Below are positions 8,324 to 17,635 of a stretch of DNA of 64,000 nucleotides, one piece after another. Both the position numbers and the translations under genes were made by a program. The notes under the pieces were generated by a model. It was not told the DNA's origin. It ran no database searches and saw only the letters and a program-made list of their open reading frames with translations. The stretch's first letter is position 1; every line of letters begins with the position of its first letter. The DNA is from Micromonospora sp. NBRC 110009 (GTDB lineage Bacteria; Actinomycetota; Actinomycetes; Mycobacteriales; Micromonosporaceae): positions 4,650,001-4,714,000 of the forward strand of contig NZ_CP130427.1 of NCBI RefSeq assembly GCF_030518795.1, given 5' to 3'.

Positions 8324-8877
8324 TAGAAGTTCTCCAGTCGCAGGCCCTCGTGGGCGATGTGCAGCTCCTCGACGGCGATCGCCCCGGTCTTCGCGTCAAG
8401 CTGCGGCCCGGCCACTTTCAACGGCAGCCCGCGGTCGAAGGTCCAGGTGGCCAGCGTCCGCGAGCCGGACGGGTCGGCGACGGAGATAGTGCCGCTGTAG
8501 CGTGGCACCGGCCGGATCCCCTCGACCAGGGAGCGCAGCCAGTCCCACATCCAGGTGTTCACGTACCCGCCCGGGGTGCCGGCGACGAACATGCCGCGCT
8601 TTAGCACGATCGGCTGCAGCTTCACCCGGCCGGCGAAGCGGATCAGCCCGTCGTCGCGCCCGCCCTCGGCGTACTCCTTGAGGTCGGTCTCCAGGCCGAG
8701 CCCGCTGCACTCCTGGAACCCGCCTTCGCCGGTCTGGGTGTCCGGCTCGGGCGGCGGGGGCGGCGCGGCGGCCTTCTTGGCGGCCAGGTCGGGCGGCGGC
8801 CGCCAGATGCGCTCCGCGGCCCGGGGACTGCCAGCGAAGAAGATGTGGAACTTGAAGCTCTGCAACATCTCGTTCAT
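8323..8877 (-). CDS. eCIS inner tube protein 2 (phage gp19-like)
   Basis: 184 aa, ATG 8877 overlapping sheath 2's stop. It starts FKFHIFFAGSP and has the gp19/T4-tube pattern of ECSGLGLETDLKEYAEGG, LKRGMFV, and a C-terminal strand IAVEELHIAHEGL. Compared with tube 1 it carries a proline/alanine insertion (residues about 27-45). In eCIS a second, divergent tube protein forms the first ring above the spike; this is the likely role. Confidence 0.8.
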   Translation of the reverse strand: MNEMLQSFKFHIFFAGSPRAAERIWRPPPDLAAKKAAAPPPPPEPDTQTGEGGFQECSGLGLETDLKEYAEGGRDDGLIRFAGRVKLQPIVLKRGMFVAGTPGGYVNTWMWDWLRSLVEGIRPVPRYSGTISVADPSGSRTLATWTFDRGLPLKVAGPQLDAKTGAIAVEELHIAHEGLRLENF

Positions 8878-10787
8878 TCGCCGGCCTCCAGGGTCAGCCC
8901 GCCCGCCGCGTCCTGCGAGACCCGCAGCACAATGAACTCGAGAGGCTCGGCCGGCGCCACGCCCATCTCGGCGATCAGCCGGCCCTGCGCCTGCGACCAG
9001 GCCGGATTCAGCGCGTCGTCGCAGCGCACGAAGAACGCCTCGGCCTCGGTGGCGCCGGTGAACGCGCCGCCGCGGAACAGCTGCCGCAGCAGTGCCACGG
9101 CGGCCTCCCGGACGGCCGCGCGCAGCCGGGCGGTGTTGGGCTCGAAGACCAGCGGCTGCAGCTGCCGGTCCAGGGTGATCCGCAGCATCGTCATCAACCG
9201 GCGGACGCTGAGCTGCCGGTAGGCCGGGTCGCGGGCCAGGGTACGGGCGCTGGTGAGCCGGAACCCGTCGCGCTCGGCGCGGAACACGTCGACGCCGAGC
9301 GGGTGCAGCAGGTCGTGGTCGGCGTCGCTGACCGGGTCGGCGAGCAGAACCGCGCCGGCCGCGAGCTCGTTGGCCGGCCCCCACGGCAGCCCGAGGCGAA
9401 TCTCCCGGTCGGCGATGATGCCGGCCGCGAAGCCGCACGGCGGCACCAGCACGGTGGCCGGGACGTCGCCGGGGCCGACGACGCCGAGCCACGGGTGGTA
9501 GGCGGCGCAGTAGGACGAGTCGAAGGCGGACCGCCAGCGAACGATCCGCCGCACCGGCAGCCGATGCGGCGCGTCCAGCAGGGCGACGAAGCGGCGCTGG
9601 TGGGCGGCGTGCACGGCGACCCGCAGCTGGCGCGACTGGATTTCGGCCAGCTTGGTGCGGGCGTCCAGCTGGGTCGCGGTGGGCGGGGGCAGCGCCTGGA
9701 TGGCGACGGGCGGCGGGGCGCAGGATCCGAACGTGGTGGCGGGCCGCGGCCGATCCACCATGGTCACTCCCGGCGGATCAGCGAAGGACCAGGCCAGATC
9801 CGGTACGGCGAGCAGTCCGATCTCCTGGTCTAGGGCCAGCCGGTCGACGCCGTACACCGCGCCGAGCTCGTCGAGGCCGTCGGCCCCGCCGATCGGCAGC
9901 AGCCGGGGGTCGACGTCGCCGAAGAAGCTTTCCCGGCTCACCCCCGGATAGCGGTCGCTGCCCGGCGTGGTGAGCGTGCCGAGGGCGGAGGTGAGGTAAA
10001 CGTCCGGCGGCAGCACCGCGTCCGGCCAGCCGTCCGGCTCGACCAGCAGCGACTCGCAGGCGAGCACTTGGCCGGCGAAGCGGGGATGGCCCCGGCGTAG
10101 CCCAAGGTCGGTAAAGCGCTCCTCGCGGCGCATTGTCGGATCGGTGTCGACGACCAGGAACGCCGACGTGACGACATCCGCCTCCAGGGGACCGGCGGGT
10201 GGGGGTGGCCCGGCGACGGTCAGCGGCGCGACGGGGACCTCGAACCCCTGCGCAGGCGCGCTCCAGGCGAACACGCCGGCCGGCGGCAGCCCGGGGCCGC
10301 GCAGCCGCACCAGAGAGCACGGCGGCAGATCCACACCGGCCGGCAGCACGATCGCGCCGTTCGCGTACGCCGTCTCGAAGCGCTGGGCGACGGCGAAGTC
10401 CCAGCGCAGGGTGAGCAGGTTGCCCCACGTGCCCTCGTCCCGGGCCAGCACGTCAATCGGGCCGGGCATCCGCGCCATCCGGTGCCGTGCCCGGGCCACC
10501 CGCGGGTCCCGGGGCAGCGGCGACACCCGCAGCACCCGGGCTCGCACGCCGCCCTGCAGGAAGAAGGCGTGTACCGCGTACGGGAGCAGGCCCGGCCCCT
10601 CCATCCCGCCGAACCGCAACCGGTAGTCCGACCAGCTGTCCACTGCGGTCGGCACGTCGATCGGGCCGCGCGGGGCCACCCCGGCGAAGCCGGCCACGTC
10701 GAGGCGCTCCGGGCTCAGGCGCAAGGCGGCGCGCGGCGGCACGTGGTAGGCGCCGGGCGCACCCAGCGCGAGCCCGGGGCGAGTCAT
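8874..10787 (-). CDS. eCIS second tail sheath-like protein
   Basis: 637 aa, start ATG 10787 overlapping tube 1's stop (ATGA). It is a divergent paralogue of the sheath at 11250-13073: N-terminus GAYHVPPRAALRLSPERLDVAGFAGVAPRGP, central PWLGVVGPGDVP, and the C-terminal sheath core LMTMLRITLDRQLQPLVFEPN with FFVRCDDALNP. The part between residues about 130 and 390 is longer and more variable than usual. Two sheath genes are normal in eCIS; the second usually forms the sheath-baseplate junction. Confidence 0.8.
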   Translation of the reverse strand: MTRPGLALGAPGAYHVPPRAALRLSPERLDVAGFAGVAPRGPIDVPTAVDSWSDYRLRFGGMEGPGLLPYAVHAFFLQGGVRARVLRVSPLPRDPRVARARHRMARMPGPIDVLARDEGTWGNLLTLRWDFAVAQRFETAYANGAIVLPAGVDLPPCSLVRLRGPGLPPAGVFAWSAPAQGFEVPVAPLTVAGPPPPAGPLEADVVTSAFLVVDTDPTMRREERFTDLGLRRGHPRFAGQVLACESLLVEPDGWPDAVLPPDVYLTSALGTLTTPGSDRYPGVSRESFFGDVDPRLLPIGGADGLDELGAVYGVDRLALDQEIGLLAVPDLAWSFADPPGVTMVDRPRPATTFGSCAPPPVAIQALPPPTATQLDARTKLAEIQSRQLRVAVHAAHQRRFVALLDAPHRLPVRRIVRWRSAFDSSYCAAYHPWLGVVGPGDVPATVLVPPCGFAAGIIADREIRLGLPWGPANELAAGAVLLADPVSDADHDLLHPLGVDVFRAERDGFRLTSARTLARDPAYRQLSVRRLMTMLRITLDRQLQPLVFEPNTARLRAAVREAAVALLRQLFRGGAFTGATEAEAFFVRCDDALNPAWSQAQGRLIAEMGVAPAEPLEFIVLRVSQDAAGGLTLEAGE

Positions 10788-11239
10788 AGCGACCGGAAGT
10801 CGATGCTCTCGGCGACCAGGTGCAGCTCCTCCATGGCCACGTCGGTGCCGCCTTTCGCGGCCAGCGTCGGACCCACCCACTTGGTCGGCTGCGCCTGCTG
10901 CAGCACCCACTCGCATACCCGGTTGCGGGCCTCGTCCAGCAGGGTGACCGTCACTGTGCGGGGCTGGAAATTGCCGGCCCGCGTCTCCCGGATCCAGTCG
11001 AACAGACGCAGGTCGCCAATGATGCCGCGCTTGAGCGTCACGTCCTCGGTACTGTTCACGTTGGCGATCTTGCGGACGTGGTTCTCGGCGTCGTTGCCGT
11101 TGCGGTACTCGGCGTACTTGATGGTGTTGCCGGCCCCGTTGAAGTCGGAGAAGCCGCCGGCGATCTGGTCCTCGCCGCCGCCGTCACCGAGCTTGACGAG
11201 GAAGTTGAAAGCGCTGTACGGATTGTCGCGTACGGCCAT
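10784..11239 (-). CDS. eCIS inner tube protein 1 (phage gp19-like)
   Basis: 151 aa, start ATG 11239 with a good GAGGAG site eight bases upstream. It has a classical contractile-tail tube sequence: YSAFNFLVKLGDG, FSDFNGAGNTIKYAEYRNG, VTLKRGIIGDLRLFDWI and AMEELHLVAESIDF. Hexamers of this family stack to form the lumen through which payload is delivered. It lies directly after sheath 1, the invariant sheath-tube gene order. Confidence 0.9.
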   Translation of the reverse strand: MAVRDNPYSAFNFLVKLGDGGGEDQIAGGFSDFNGAGNTIKYAEYRNGNDAENHVRKIANVNSTEDVTLKRGIIGDLRLFDWIRETRAGNFQPRTVTVTLLDEARNRVCEWVLQQAQPTKWVGPTLAAKGGTDVAMEELHLVAESIDFRSL

Positions 11240-11249
11240 GGTCTGCTCC

Positions 11250-13073
11250 TCAGCTGCTCTGGCTGTCGGCCGTCCACTGGCCGATCCGGAAGATCACGAA
11301 TTCGGCGGGGTAGGTCGGCGCCACCCCAACCAGGCAGATCAGCCGCCCGTTGTCCAGGTCGTTCTGGGTCATCGTGGTGCGGTCGCAGCGCACGAAGAAC
11401 GCCTCCTCGGGCCGGGTGCCCATGAGCGCGCCGGTCCGCCAGACGGTACGAAGGAAGTCCTCGACGGTCTGCCGGATCGACGCCCACAGCCGCTCGTTGT
11501 TCGGCTCGAAGACCGCCCATTGGGTCGACTTGTCGATCGAGTGCTCGAGGAAGATGAACAGCCGCCGGACGTTGACGTATTTCCACTCGGGGTCGGACGA
11601 CATCGTCCGGGCGCCCCACACCCGGTTGGCCCGGCCCTCGAAGAAACGCAGCGCGTTGATGCCCTCCGGGTTCAGCACCGACTGCCGGTCGAAGGTCACG
11701 TTGGTGACGAACCGGTCGATGCCTAGCACCACCTCGTTCGCCGGCGCCTTGTGCACGCCCCGCTCGATGTCGCTGCGCGCGTAGATGCCGGCCACGTAGC
11801 CGGACGGGGGGACGTCGAGCATCGGGGTGGGGCCGCCCGGGTCGGGTTTGCGGGTCGGGTCGATGATCCGCACCCACGGGTAGTAGAGCGCGCCGTACTT
11901 GTTGTCGAACTTGGACCGGAACTCGCGAACCTCGCTGATCGAGCTGTCCCGCGGCGGATCCACGATGGCCATCCGGTAGCGCAGCCTCTCGCAATGCCCG
12001 AGCACCCCGTCGACGGCCGTCTTCTGGTCGCCGACCGGCAAATCCACGGTGTCGGGCATGGCCACGATCGCGATGTCGTCGATCTCGCCGAGGGCGGTCA
12101 GCCCGGTCGCCGGCTCGGCGATTTTGTCCGGGTCGGCCTCGCGCCCGATCAGATCGCCCGGGGTGACGGCGAGCCCGTCCCCGCCGCCGGTGAGGAAGAG
12201 CCCGGTGTCCGGGGTGAGCAGTGCGGCGACCAGCTGGCCGGGCGGCGGAGTGGCGGCGCCCGAGTCGAGCCACACCAACGCGAACTCGTCCGGCGGGTCC
12301 TGCCGCTGCAGCACGTTGAAGATCGAGCGCGGGTGCGCCGGGTCGAGCTCCAGTTCGCTGTACGCGTCGACGCGCTCGCCGGCTTGCACGGTGACGACCA
12401 GCGTCAGGTGCCAGGCCGAGGTGTTCGCCGGCGGGATCGTCACCCCGTTGGCCGCCCGGTAGCCGAGCCGTCCGTCCGGCGCCCGGGCGATGATCTGCAC
12501 GTTGGCCGGCGCCGGCGCGGTGGTGTTCGCCGGCACGGCGGCGCCGGCCGCGGCCGTCTCCACCGCGGCGCCGGGCTGCAGGCCGACGAGCTGCCCGCCG
12601 ACCAGCACGTTCCGGCTGCGCCGGAGGGCAACGGTGATCTTGATCTGGCGGCCGAAGCTGCCCGGCCAGCGGGCCCGCCACCGCGCGAGCGGGGTGCCGG
12701 TCGCGGGCGCCGCCAGCGACGCGAAGTTCGCCGCGTCGTCGATCTGCGGGTTGGGGCCGGCGGTCCGGGTGAACGAGAAGACCCGGGAGACGTACAGCCG
12801 GCGTCCGCCGTTGGCGAAGAACGCGCGGGCGGCGATCGCGACCCGGCAGGGCGCGCCGGCGACGGACAGGCCGCCGAACGCGCGCTCGTACTCGGTCAGG
12901 CTCGTCACCAGCGTCGGCGCCGGCGTCAGCGGGACGGCCCCGGACGGCACTGGCACCGGGCCGTACTCGGTCACCCCGGCCATGCCGAAGGTGCTGGTCG
13001 GCACGCCTTCGATGGACCGTGACCGGAAGCTGGTCTCCTCGACGTACACGGCTGGGGTCAAGTACTCGGGCAT
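11250..13073 (-). CDS. eCIS tail sheath protein 1
   Basis: 607 aa, ATG 13073 preceded by an AGGGAGG ribosome site. It opens with PEYLTPAVYVEETSFRSRSI, the highly conserved sheath N-terminus, followed by FGMAGVTEYGPV and YERAFGGL. The C-terminal core contains PSGYVAGIYARSDIERGVHKAPAN, NALRFFEG, VWGARTMSSDPEWKYVNVRRL and SIDKSTQWAVFEPN. These are the contraction and inter-subunit strands of contractile sheaths. It would form the outer contractile cylinder. Confidence 0.93.
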   Translation of the reverse strand: MPEYLTPAVYVEETSFRSRSIEGVPTSTFGMAGVTEYGPVPVPSGAVPLTPAPTLVTSLTEYERAFGGLSVAGAPCRVAIAARAFFANGGRRLYVSRVFSFTRTAGPNPQIDDAANFASLAAPATGTPLARWRARWPGSFGRQIKITVALRRSRNVLVGGQLVGLQPGAAVETAAAGAAVPANTTAPAPANVQIIARAPDGRLGYRAANGVTIPPANTSAWHLTLVVTVQAGERVDAYSELELDPAHPRSIFNVLQRQDPPDEFALVWLDSGAATPPPGQLVAALLTPDTGLFLTGGGDGLAVTPGDLIGREADPDKIAEPATGLTALGEIDDIAIVAMPDTVDLPVGDQKTAVDGVLGHCERLRYRMAIVDPPRDSSISEVREFRSKFDNKYGALYYPWVRIIDPTRKPDPGGPTPMLDVPPSGYVAGIYARSDIERGVHKAPANEVVLGIDRFVTNVTFDRQSVLNPEGINALRFFEGRANRVWGARTMSSDPEWKYVNVRRLFIFLEHSIDKSTQWAVFEPNNERLWASIRQTVEDFLRTVWRTGALMGTRPEEAFFVRCDRTTMTQNDLDNGRLICLVGVAPTYPAEFVIFRIGQWTADSQSS

Positions 13074-13095
13074 GCGCGGGCCTCCCTGGGGCGCG

Positions 13096-13848
13096 TCAAC
13101 TGATGTCGAGGTCGGCGACGCCGGCCACCCGGCCGACGGTGCAGGACAGCAGGTGGTCGGTGGCTTGGGGCAGGTAACCGGGCGGCAGCACGTCGCCGCG
13201 GATCACCGGGTCGGGCGGCGCCTTGCCGACGGGCTCCAGGCCCGGCAGCGGGCCTTGCCCGGCCGGCTCGTGCACCCGGACGACGATGGGCACGGCTCCG
13301 GCGGCGCCGGGGTCCGGGCGGATCAGCACCAGCACCTCGCCACGGGAATCGCCGTGCGCCCAGCCGGCGGGCCGGCCCGCGCTGTCGAAGACCTCCAGGC
13401 GCGGCCAGGGGATCCTGGTCCGGCCGCGGCGCACGCCGAACCGGATGCCGGTCGCGAAGGCCGGCGCCGGATAGCCGGTGGCCGGCTTGAGCCACGGCCG
13501 GACCGCCCGGGCGCCGGCCGGGATGCGGGCGCCCGCGGGCGGCTCCAGGTCAGCGGCGCGGACCTCGTCGTAGCCGAAGATGGCCACCTCGAGCCGCCGC
13601 GACACCCAGCGACCGGCCGGATCGTCTAGCCGGATGAGCACCGTCGCGGGCAGCGGCCGGTCGTGCCGCAGCACCAGCCGGCCCCGGCCGTTGTCCGTCG
13701 CCGGCGCCGGTCGCCGGGTCTCCCGGGTCACCCGTACGCCGGCCGCGGGGCGGCCGGTCACCGCGTCGACCGCCTGAACGGCGAGCGCCAGCCGGTGCCG
13801 CACCGGGATGCGGCCCAGCGGCGTGACGAGCTCGTCCGGGCCAGTCAT
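13096..13848 (-). CDS. eCIS-associated protein of unknown function
   Basis: 250 aa, ATG 13848 overlapping the stop of the DUF4255 gene (ATGA). The first 80 residues look like a carboxypeptidase-regulatory/Ig-like beta domain (LALAVQAVDAVTGRPAAGVRV). The second half is also beta-rich (EVFDSAGRPAGWAHGDSRGEVLVLIRPDPG) with a C-terminal SCTVGRVAGVADLDIS. Its place between cap and sheath genes suggests a structural accessory of the particle; no family was named. Confidence 0.65.
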   Translation of the reverse strand: MTGPDELVTPLGRIPVRHRLALAVQAVDAVTGRPAAGVRVTRETRRPAPATDNGRGRLVLRHDRPLPATVLIRLDDPAGRWVSRRLEVAIFGYDEVRAADLEPPAGARIPAGARAVRPWLKPATGYPAPAFATGIRFGVRRGRTRIPWPRLEVFDSAGRPAGWAHGDSRGEVLVLIRPDPGAAGAVPIVVRVHEPAGQGPLPGLEPVGKAPPDPVIRGDVLPPGYLPQATDHLLSCTVGRVAGVADLDIS

Positions 13849-14444
13849 CGGCCGGCCATCGTCCGGAGGTCGGCGCCGACCGTGGCCACCCGGCCGTCGA
13901 TCGGGCCGGGCAGCCCCTCGAGCACCACGACCTTGGCCTGATACAGGAGGTAGAGCCGGAAGTTCGCGGTGAGCGCCTGGAACGCCTCGCTCATCGACTC
14001 CAGTGCCATGTCCTCCGGCGTCACCTGGACGGTCTCGCCGTCGCGCCAGGCGCCGTCGCTGTCCAGCAGCGACCCGGACAGCACACTTGTCGTCTCCAGC
14101 AGGCTGCCGGCCAGGCCCAGCCACTGCAGCTCGCTCTCCACCGTCTCGTCGAAAGCGGTGATCAGCAGGTGCATGCACAGCGGCAGCCGGGGGATCCCGT
14201 CCGACTCGGCCACCGCCGACCAGGCCGGCCGGGTCTCCCGGTCGACGCTGAGCCGGTAGCAGAAGATGGCCAGCGCGGGGTAGCTGATGGCCGCGCCCGG
14301 CTTGGAGAGGTCGTCCAGGTCCTTGGTGCCGATGAGGATCGGCGCCGGACGGCGCTGGCCGGGCGGGATCACCACATCGATGCCGCGGCGCAGCAACGTC
14401 TGGACGCTGCTGCCCACGGCGGCGAGTGCCTTGTAACCGGCCAT
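13845..14444 (-). CDS. DUF4255 / Pvc16-N domain protein, eCIS terminator cap
   Basis: 199 aa, first gene of the eCIS operon. It has the DUF4255 pattern: an N-terminal helix (AGYKALAAVGSSVQTLLRRGI), a central ISYPALAIFCYRLSVD strand pair, LCMHLLITAFDETVESELQWLG, and a C-terminal ALTANFRLYLLYQAKVVVLEG. In Photorhabdus PVC the homologous Pvc16 caps the distal end of the tube and sheath. Gene position and length agree with this. Confidence 0.85.
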   Translation of the reverse strand: MAGYKALAAVGSSVQTLLRRGIDVVIPPGQRRPAPILIGTKDLDDLSKPGAAISYPALAIFCYRLSVDRETRPAWSAVAESDGIPRLPLCMHLLITAFDETVESELQWLGLAGSLLETTSVLSGSLLDSDGAWRDGETVQVTPEDMALESMSEAFQALTANFRLYLLYQAKVVVLEGLPGPIDGRVATVGADLRTMAGR

Positions 14445-14551
14445 GCCCCCGATGCTGGGCCCCCGATCGTCACCGATCCGTCGCCGGGCGACGCCGCGGT
14501 GACAGCGGCACGGCGAGACTGCCCCCTGTCTCGAGCAGATGGGGGTGGAGC
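14445..14551. promoter_or_regulatory. divergent intergenic region of the eCIS operon
   Basis: 107 bases separate the start of the eCIS operon (minus) from the coiled-coil gene (plus), so promoters for both should lie here or just inside. No convincing -35/-10 pair is visible. A GGGGGTGGAG ribosome site precedes the plus gene at 14541-14550. Confidence 0.4.
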
Positions 14552-15418
14552 ATGACCACCGAGCAGGACGCCGGCCGGATCGAGTACCGCTGCGAGAAGC
14601 GCGGCCGCGAGCGGCGCGCCGAGGTGGAGGCGGAGGCAGACGGCATCCTCACGCCCCGCGACATGGACGTGACCGAGGCCACCGACGGCTACCCGAAGAC
14701 GCGAGAGGACGCGGAGAGGGTCGCCGGTGAGGCCCGTACCGTCAACGACGCGACGCTGGAGGACCTACGCTGCGACATCAACGAGGACAAGCAGCGCCGG
14801 GTTCGCCAAATCTGGCGCGACCTGCGCCGGGAGATCGAGCAGGCGTCCGAGCCGCCCGGCTGCAACCGGCCGCCCTGCGCCCCCGGCGCCGACATCGGCG
14901 AGGCGGAGACGGACGCCGCGCTGGCCGGGCGGATCGCGATCATGCGGTATGAGGCCGGGGCACTCGACGACTACTTCGGCCGCCTGAAGGCCGAGGCGAC
15001 CGCGCTGACCGAGCGGGCCTCCACCGCCGCGTCCGATGCCGACGCGCTCACCGACGAGGTGAAGAATGCTGCGCACGGCGCGGACAAGATCCCTTTCCTG
15101 ACCCGCGCCCTCGTGCTGGATTGGCGGCTGCGTCCGGCGCAGCTCTGGAAGGGCTTCACCGTCCAGGGGTTCCTCGACTGCCTCGGCGACACGATGGACT
15201 GCCTGCGCGACGAGTGGAGCGCCATCACCACGCTGTCCGGCGCGCTCGCCGAGCGTGAATGCAATGCCGAGTCCAAGCAGGAGAGAGCCGCGAAGTTGCG
15301 GAGCGGTGCCGCAGACGAGTTGATCAGGCGATGTGGGGCCGTATTGGCCGAGCCGACTGAGAGATCAGTCGAGGACGAGGATGACTTTCAGAACGGCCGT
15401 GACGACGAGCAGGATTGA
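14552..15418 (+). CDS. cysteine-rich coiled-coil protein divergent from the eCIS operon
   Basis: 288 aa from ATG 14552. Most of the protein is helical and heavily charged, with coiled-coil-like stretches (residues about 20-110, 140-180 and 240-288). Cysteines are spaced throughout: YRCEKRG, LRCDINE, GCNRPPCAPG, LDCLGDTMDC and ERECNAES. There is no signal peptide, so they may bind metal rather than form disulphides. It may be an eCIS accessory or payload, inferred only from divergent linkage. Family not recognised. Confidence 0.6.
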   Translation: MTTEQDAGRIEYRCEKRGRERRAEVEAEADGILTPRDMDVTEATDGYPKTREDAERVAGEARTVNDATLEDLRCDINEDKQRRVRQIWRDLRREIEQASEPPGCNRPPCAPGADIGEAETDAALAGRIAIMRYEAGALDDYFGRLKAEATALTERASTAASDADALTDEVKNAAHGADKIPFLTRALVLDWRLRPAQLWKGFTVQGFLDCLGDTMDCLRDEWSAITTLSGALAERECNAESKQERAAKLRSGAADELIRRCGAVLAEPTERSVEDEDDFQNGRDDEQD

Positions 15419-15622
15419 CCTCGTTGCCAGTTTCCACCGGCGACCCGCTTGTGCCGCGCGCCGGCAACTTGGCACGCCGGTCTGCCATACCGGGAAACGA
15501 GCAAACCGGGGGCAGCGCCAGCTCGACGTTTGTCAGGGTGCACGACGCGACCACGAAGAACTGTCGACTCCAGACCACGATGAACCGGACGGCTGGCGTC
15601 AGCTCTGGATTAGGGAACCTGC
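15419..15622. other. intergenic, nothing recognised
   Basis: About 200 bases between the coiled-coil gene and the interrupted gene. No gene, hairpin or repeat is evident. Confidence 0.5.
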
Positions 15623-15959
15623 ATGCCGAGCACAGATGAAGATTCGGATTCCTTGGCCAGTGCATGGGAGCAGGCCGACGATCCGCGTCGCGTTGCGCAC
15701 GAGCTTGTAGGGCAGGCCCATGCGGTCTTGGTACTCGCCTATCGAGACGCGGCGATCGAGTTGTGGTGCGTACCCGAGCTGAGGGAATCGGCCGTGGCCG
15801 CAACACCCTACTTGTGGATCGCTATCGGCGAGATGCAAGCGGCGATAGCCGAAGGCGGCCTCGACGAAGGCCTTCTTGCCGGCGGCATAGGCGGGAAAGT
15901 GTCCCGGACGAAGCGTGGGGCACTTCGTCTGGCGCTCGAGCGGTTAGCGAGCGCGCTAG

Positions 15960-17405
15960 TACGGCAGCCGCCGTTCGGGATCATGGCTGGAGTTCCAGGT
16001 TGAGGCGGCGTGTGTAGTGGGATCGTCGGGCTCGGGCTTGATGCCTGCGCCGCCACTGTGACCAGTGCAAACGGTGGGCGAGGTCGATGATCGGTCGGAT
16101 GATGCAGGCGTTGATCAGGCGGCGGACTTCGTTGACCGTCAGCTTGATCAGTGCGGTGTCGGCGGGGTCGTGGTGGGCGGCGTCGGCGGCGCAGATCGCC
16201 AGGACGGCGAGGGCGGCCAGGGCCAGAGTGGTGAACCGGTGCCAGGAGTCCCAGCGGCGGACCTGGTGCTGGTCCAGGCCGACCTGGCTCTTGGCGGCCT
16301 GGAAGGCCTCTTCGACGGTCCAGCGGATGCCCGCGACGCGGACGAGCTGAGCGAGGCTGGCCGGGCGTGGAGTCCAGCAGCGGTAGAAGGCCAGCTCCCA
16401 GGTGGTGGTGTTGGCTCGGATCAGGAGGCTGTGCCGGCCGCCGTCGTCGGGGTCGGCGTCGGTGCAGACGTCATCGAGCCAGGCCCAGTCGTAGAAGCGT
16501 GGGCCCTTGGATCCGGCGCCGGCTGATCGGCGCTGCCATGCCCGGTCGGGCAGGTCGGCGGCGACCCGGTCGGCGCGAACCCGGGCCTTGCCGCCGTCGA
16601 GCGGAACCAGATGGCTGCGGGACACCGCCAGCACGTAGCCGAGCCCGTGTTCGCGCAGGTGGGCACGGAAGGCCGCGCTGTTGCCGTAAGCCTCGTCCGC
16701 GGCGGCCCACCCCGCTGGGACGCCGGCGTCCAGAGCCGCGGTGATCATGTCAGCGGCCAGCTGCGACTTGGTGGCGAATCCGATCTCGTCGGGCACCCCG
16801 GCGGCCTGGCACCGCTGCCGGTCCTCGGTCCACGACGCCGGCAGATACACCCGCCGGTCGATCAAGGTGTGCCCGTCGGAGCCGGCGTAGCCCAGGAACA
16901 CCCCCACCTGGCTGTTCTCAATCCGCCCGGCGGTGCCGCTGTACTGCCGCTGCACCCCGACCGAATGCATGCCCTTCTTCAGATCACCGGTCTCGTCGAC
17001 CACCAGGACCGCGTCCGGGGCACCGAACCGGTCGGCGATCAGCTGCCGCAGGTCATCACGGACGACATCGGCGTCCCACACCGCCCGGTACAACAGCCGC
17101 TGCATCGCATCCGGCCGGGCGTGACCGGCCCGCTCCGCCAACTGCCAGCACGTCTTGACCTCAAGGTCAGACAGCAGGCCGGTCACCAACGCTGCCGCTG
17201 CCCGCCGCGGCTCCACCCGCCCGAACCGGCCCGCGAAGCACCCGAGCACCCCGGCCATGACCCGCTCCCACCCGGCAGGGTCTACGCTGTGGCCTGCGGC
17301 CACCGCCAGATCTGAAGTTATGTCCACAACATACAGACGATCACGCGGTGGCCGCCTCGCGTCCACCCCGCCCAACCAGCGATATCTCAAACGGCGGCTG
17401 CCGTA
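15960..17405 (-). mobile_element. IS701-family insertion sequence with CTAG duplication
   Basis: Perfect inverted ends TACGGCAGCCGCCGTT (15960-15975 and complement 17390-17405) are flanked on both sides by CTAG (15956-15959, 17406-17409). A 4-bp YTAR duplication is known for IS701-family elements. One transposase gene fills it and the element is complete. Confidence 0.9.
15981..17327 (-). CDS. IS701-family DDE transposase
   Basis: About 448 aa from GTG 17327 (DITSDLAVAAGHSVDPAGW); an upstream in-frame ATG at 17390 lies in the inverted repeat and is unlikely. The DDE triad is visible: LVVDETGDLKKGMHSVGVQ, GWAAADEAYGNS, and IRWTVEEAFQAAKSQVGLDQ. The segment RIENSQVGVFLGYA is also typical of the family. 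The gene is intact and ends just inside the left inverted repeat. Confidence 0.9.
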   Translation of the reverse strand: MDITSDLAVAAGHSVDPAGWERVMAGVLGCFAGRFGRVEPRRAAAALVTGLLSDLEVKTCWQLAERAGHARPDAMQRLLYRAVWDADVVRDDLRQLIADRFGAPDAVLVVDETGDLKKGMHSVGVQRQYSGTAGRIENSQVGVFLGYAGSDGHTLIDRRVYLPASWTEDRQRCQAAGVPDEIGFATKSQLAADMITAALDAGVPAGWAAADEAYGNSAAFRAHLREHGLGYVLAVSRSHLVPLDGGKARVRADRVAADLPDRAWQRRSAGAGSKGPRFYDWAWLDDVCTDADPDDGGRHSLLIRANTTTWELAFYRCWTPRPASLAQLVRVAGIRWTVEEAFQAAKSQVGLDQHQVRRWDSWHRFTTLALAALAVLAICAADAAHHDPADTALIKLTVNEVRRLINACIIRPIIDLAHRLHWSQWRRRHQARARRSHYTRRLNLELQP

Positions 17406-17635
17406 CTAGGGCGCAGGCGTGCCGTCTCGGTCCGAAAGTGGCTCAAGAGCGCTGCGGGCTTGGCTCGGACGGCTGTAGGCAGCATGGTGAAGGAGCTGCC
17501 GGGTGGGGAGATCATCGGCGAAGCTCTTGACGGCGTGCTGTCTGGACTGGACACCGTGGAGGCCATTGCCGCCGACGACCAAGACAAGCATCGCCGTCCG
17601 CCGCGGAACGACGCCGGCTCATCGGCGACGAGGCC

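Noticed and set aside
11056-12681. 541-codon minus-strand frame over sheath 1
   Set aside because: Out-of-frame shadow of the sheath gene, which has clear family motifs in the other frame.
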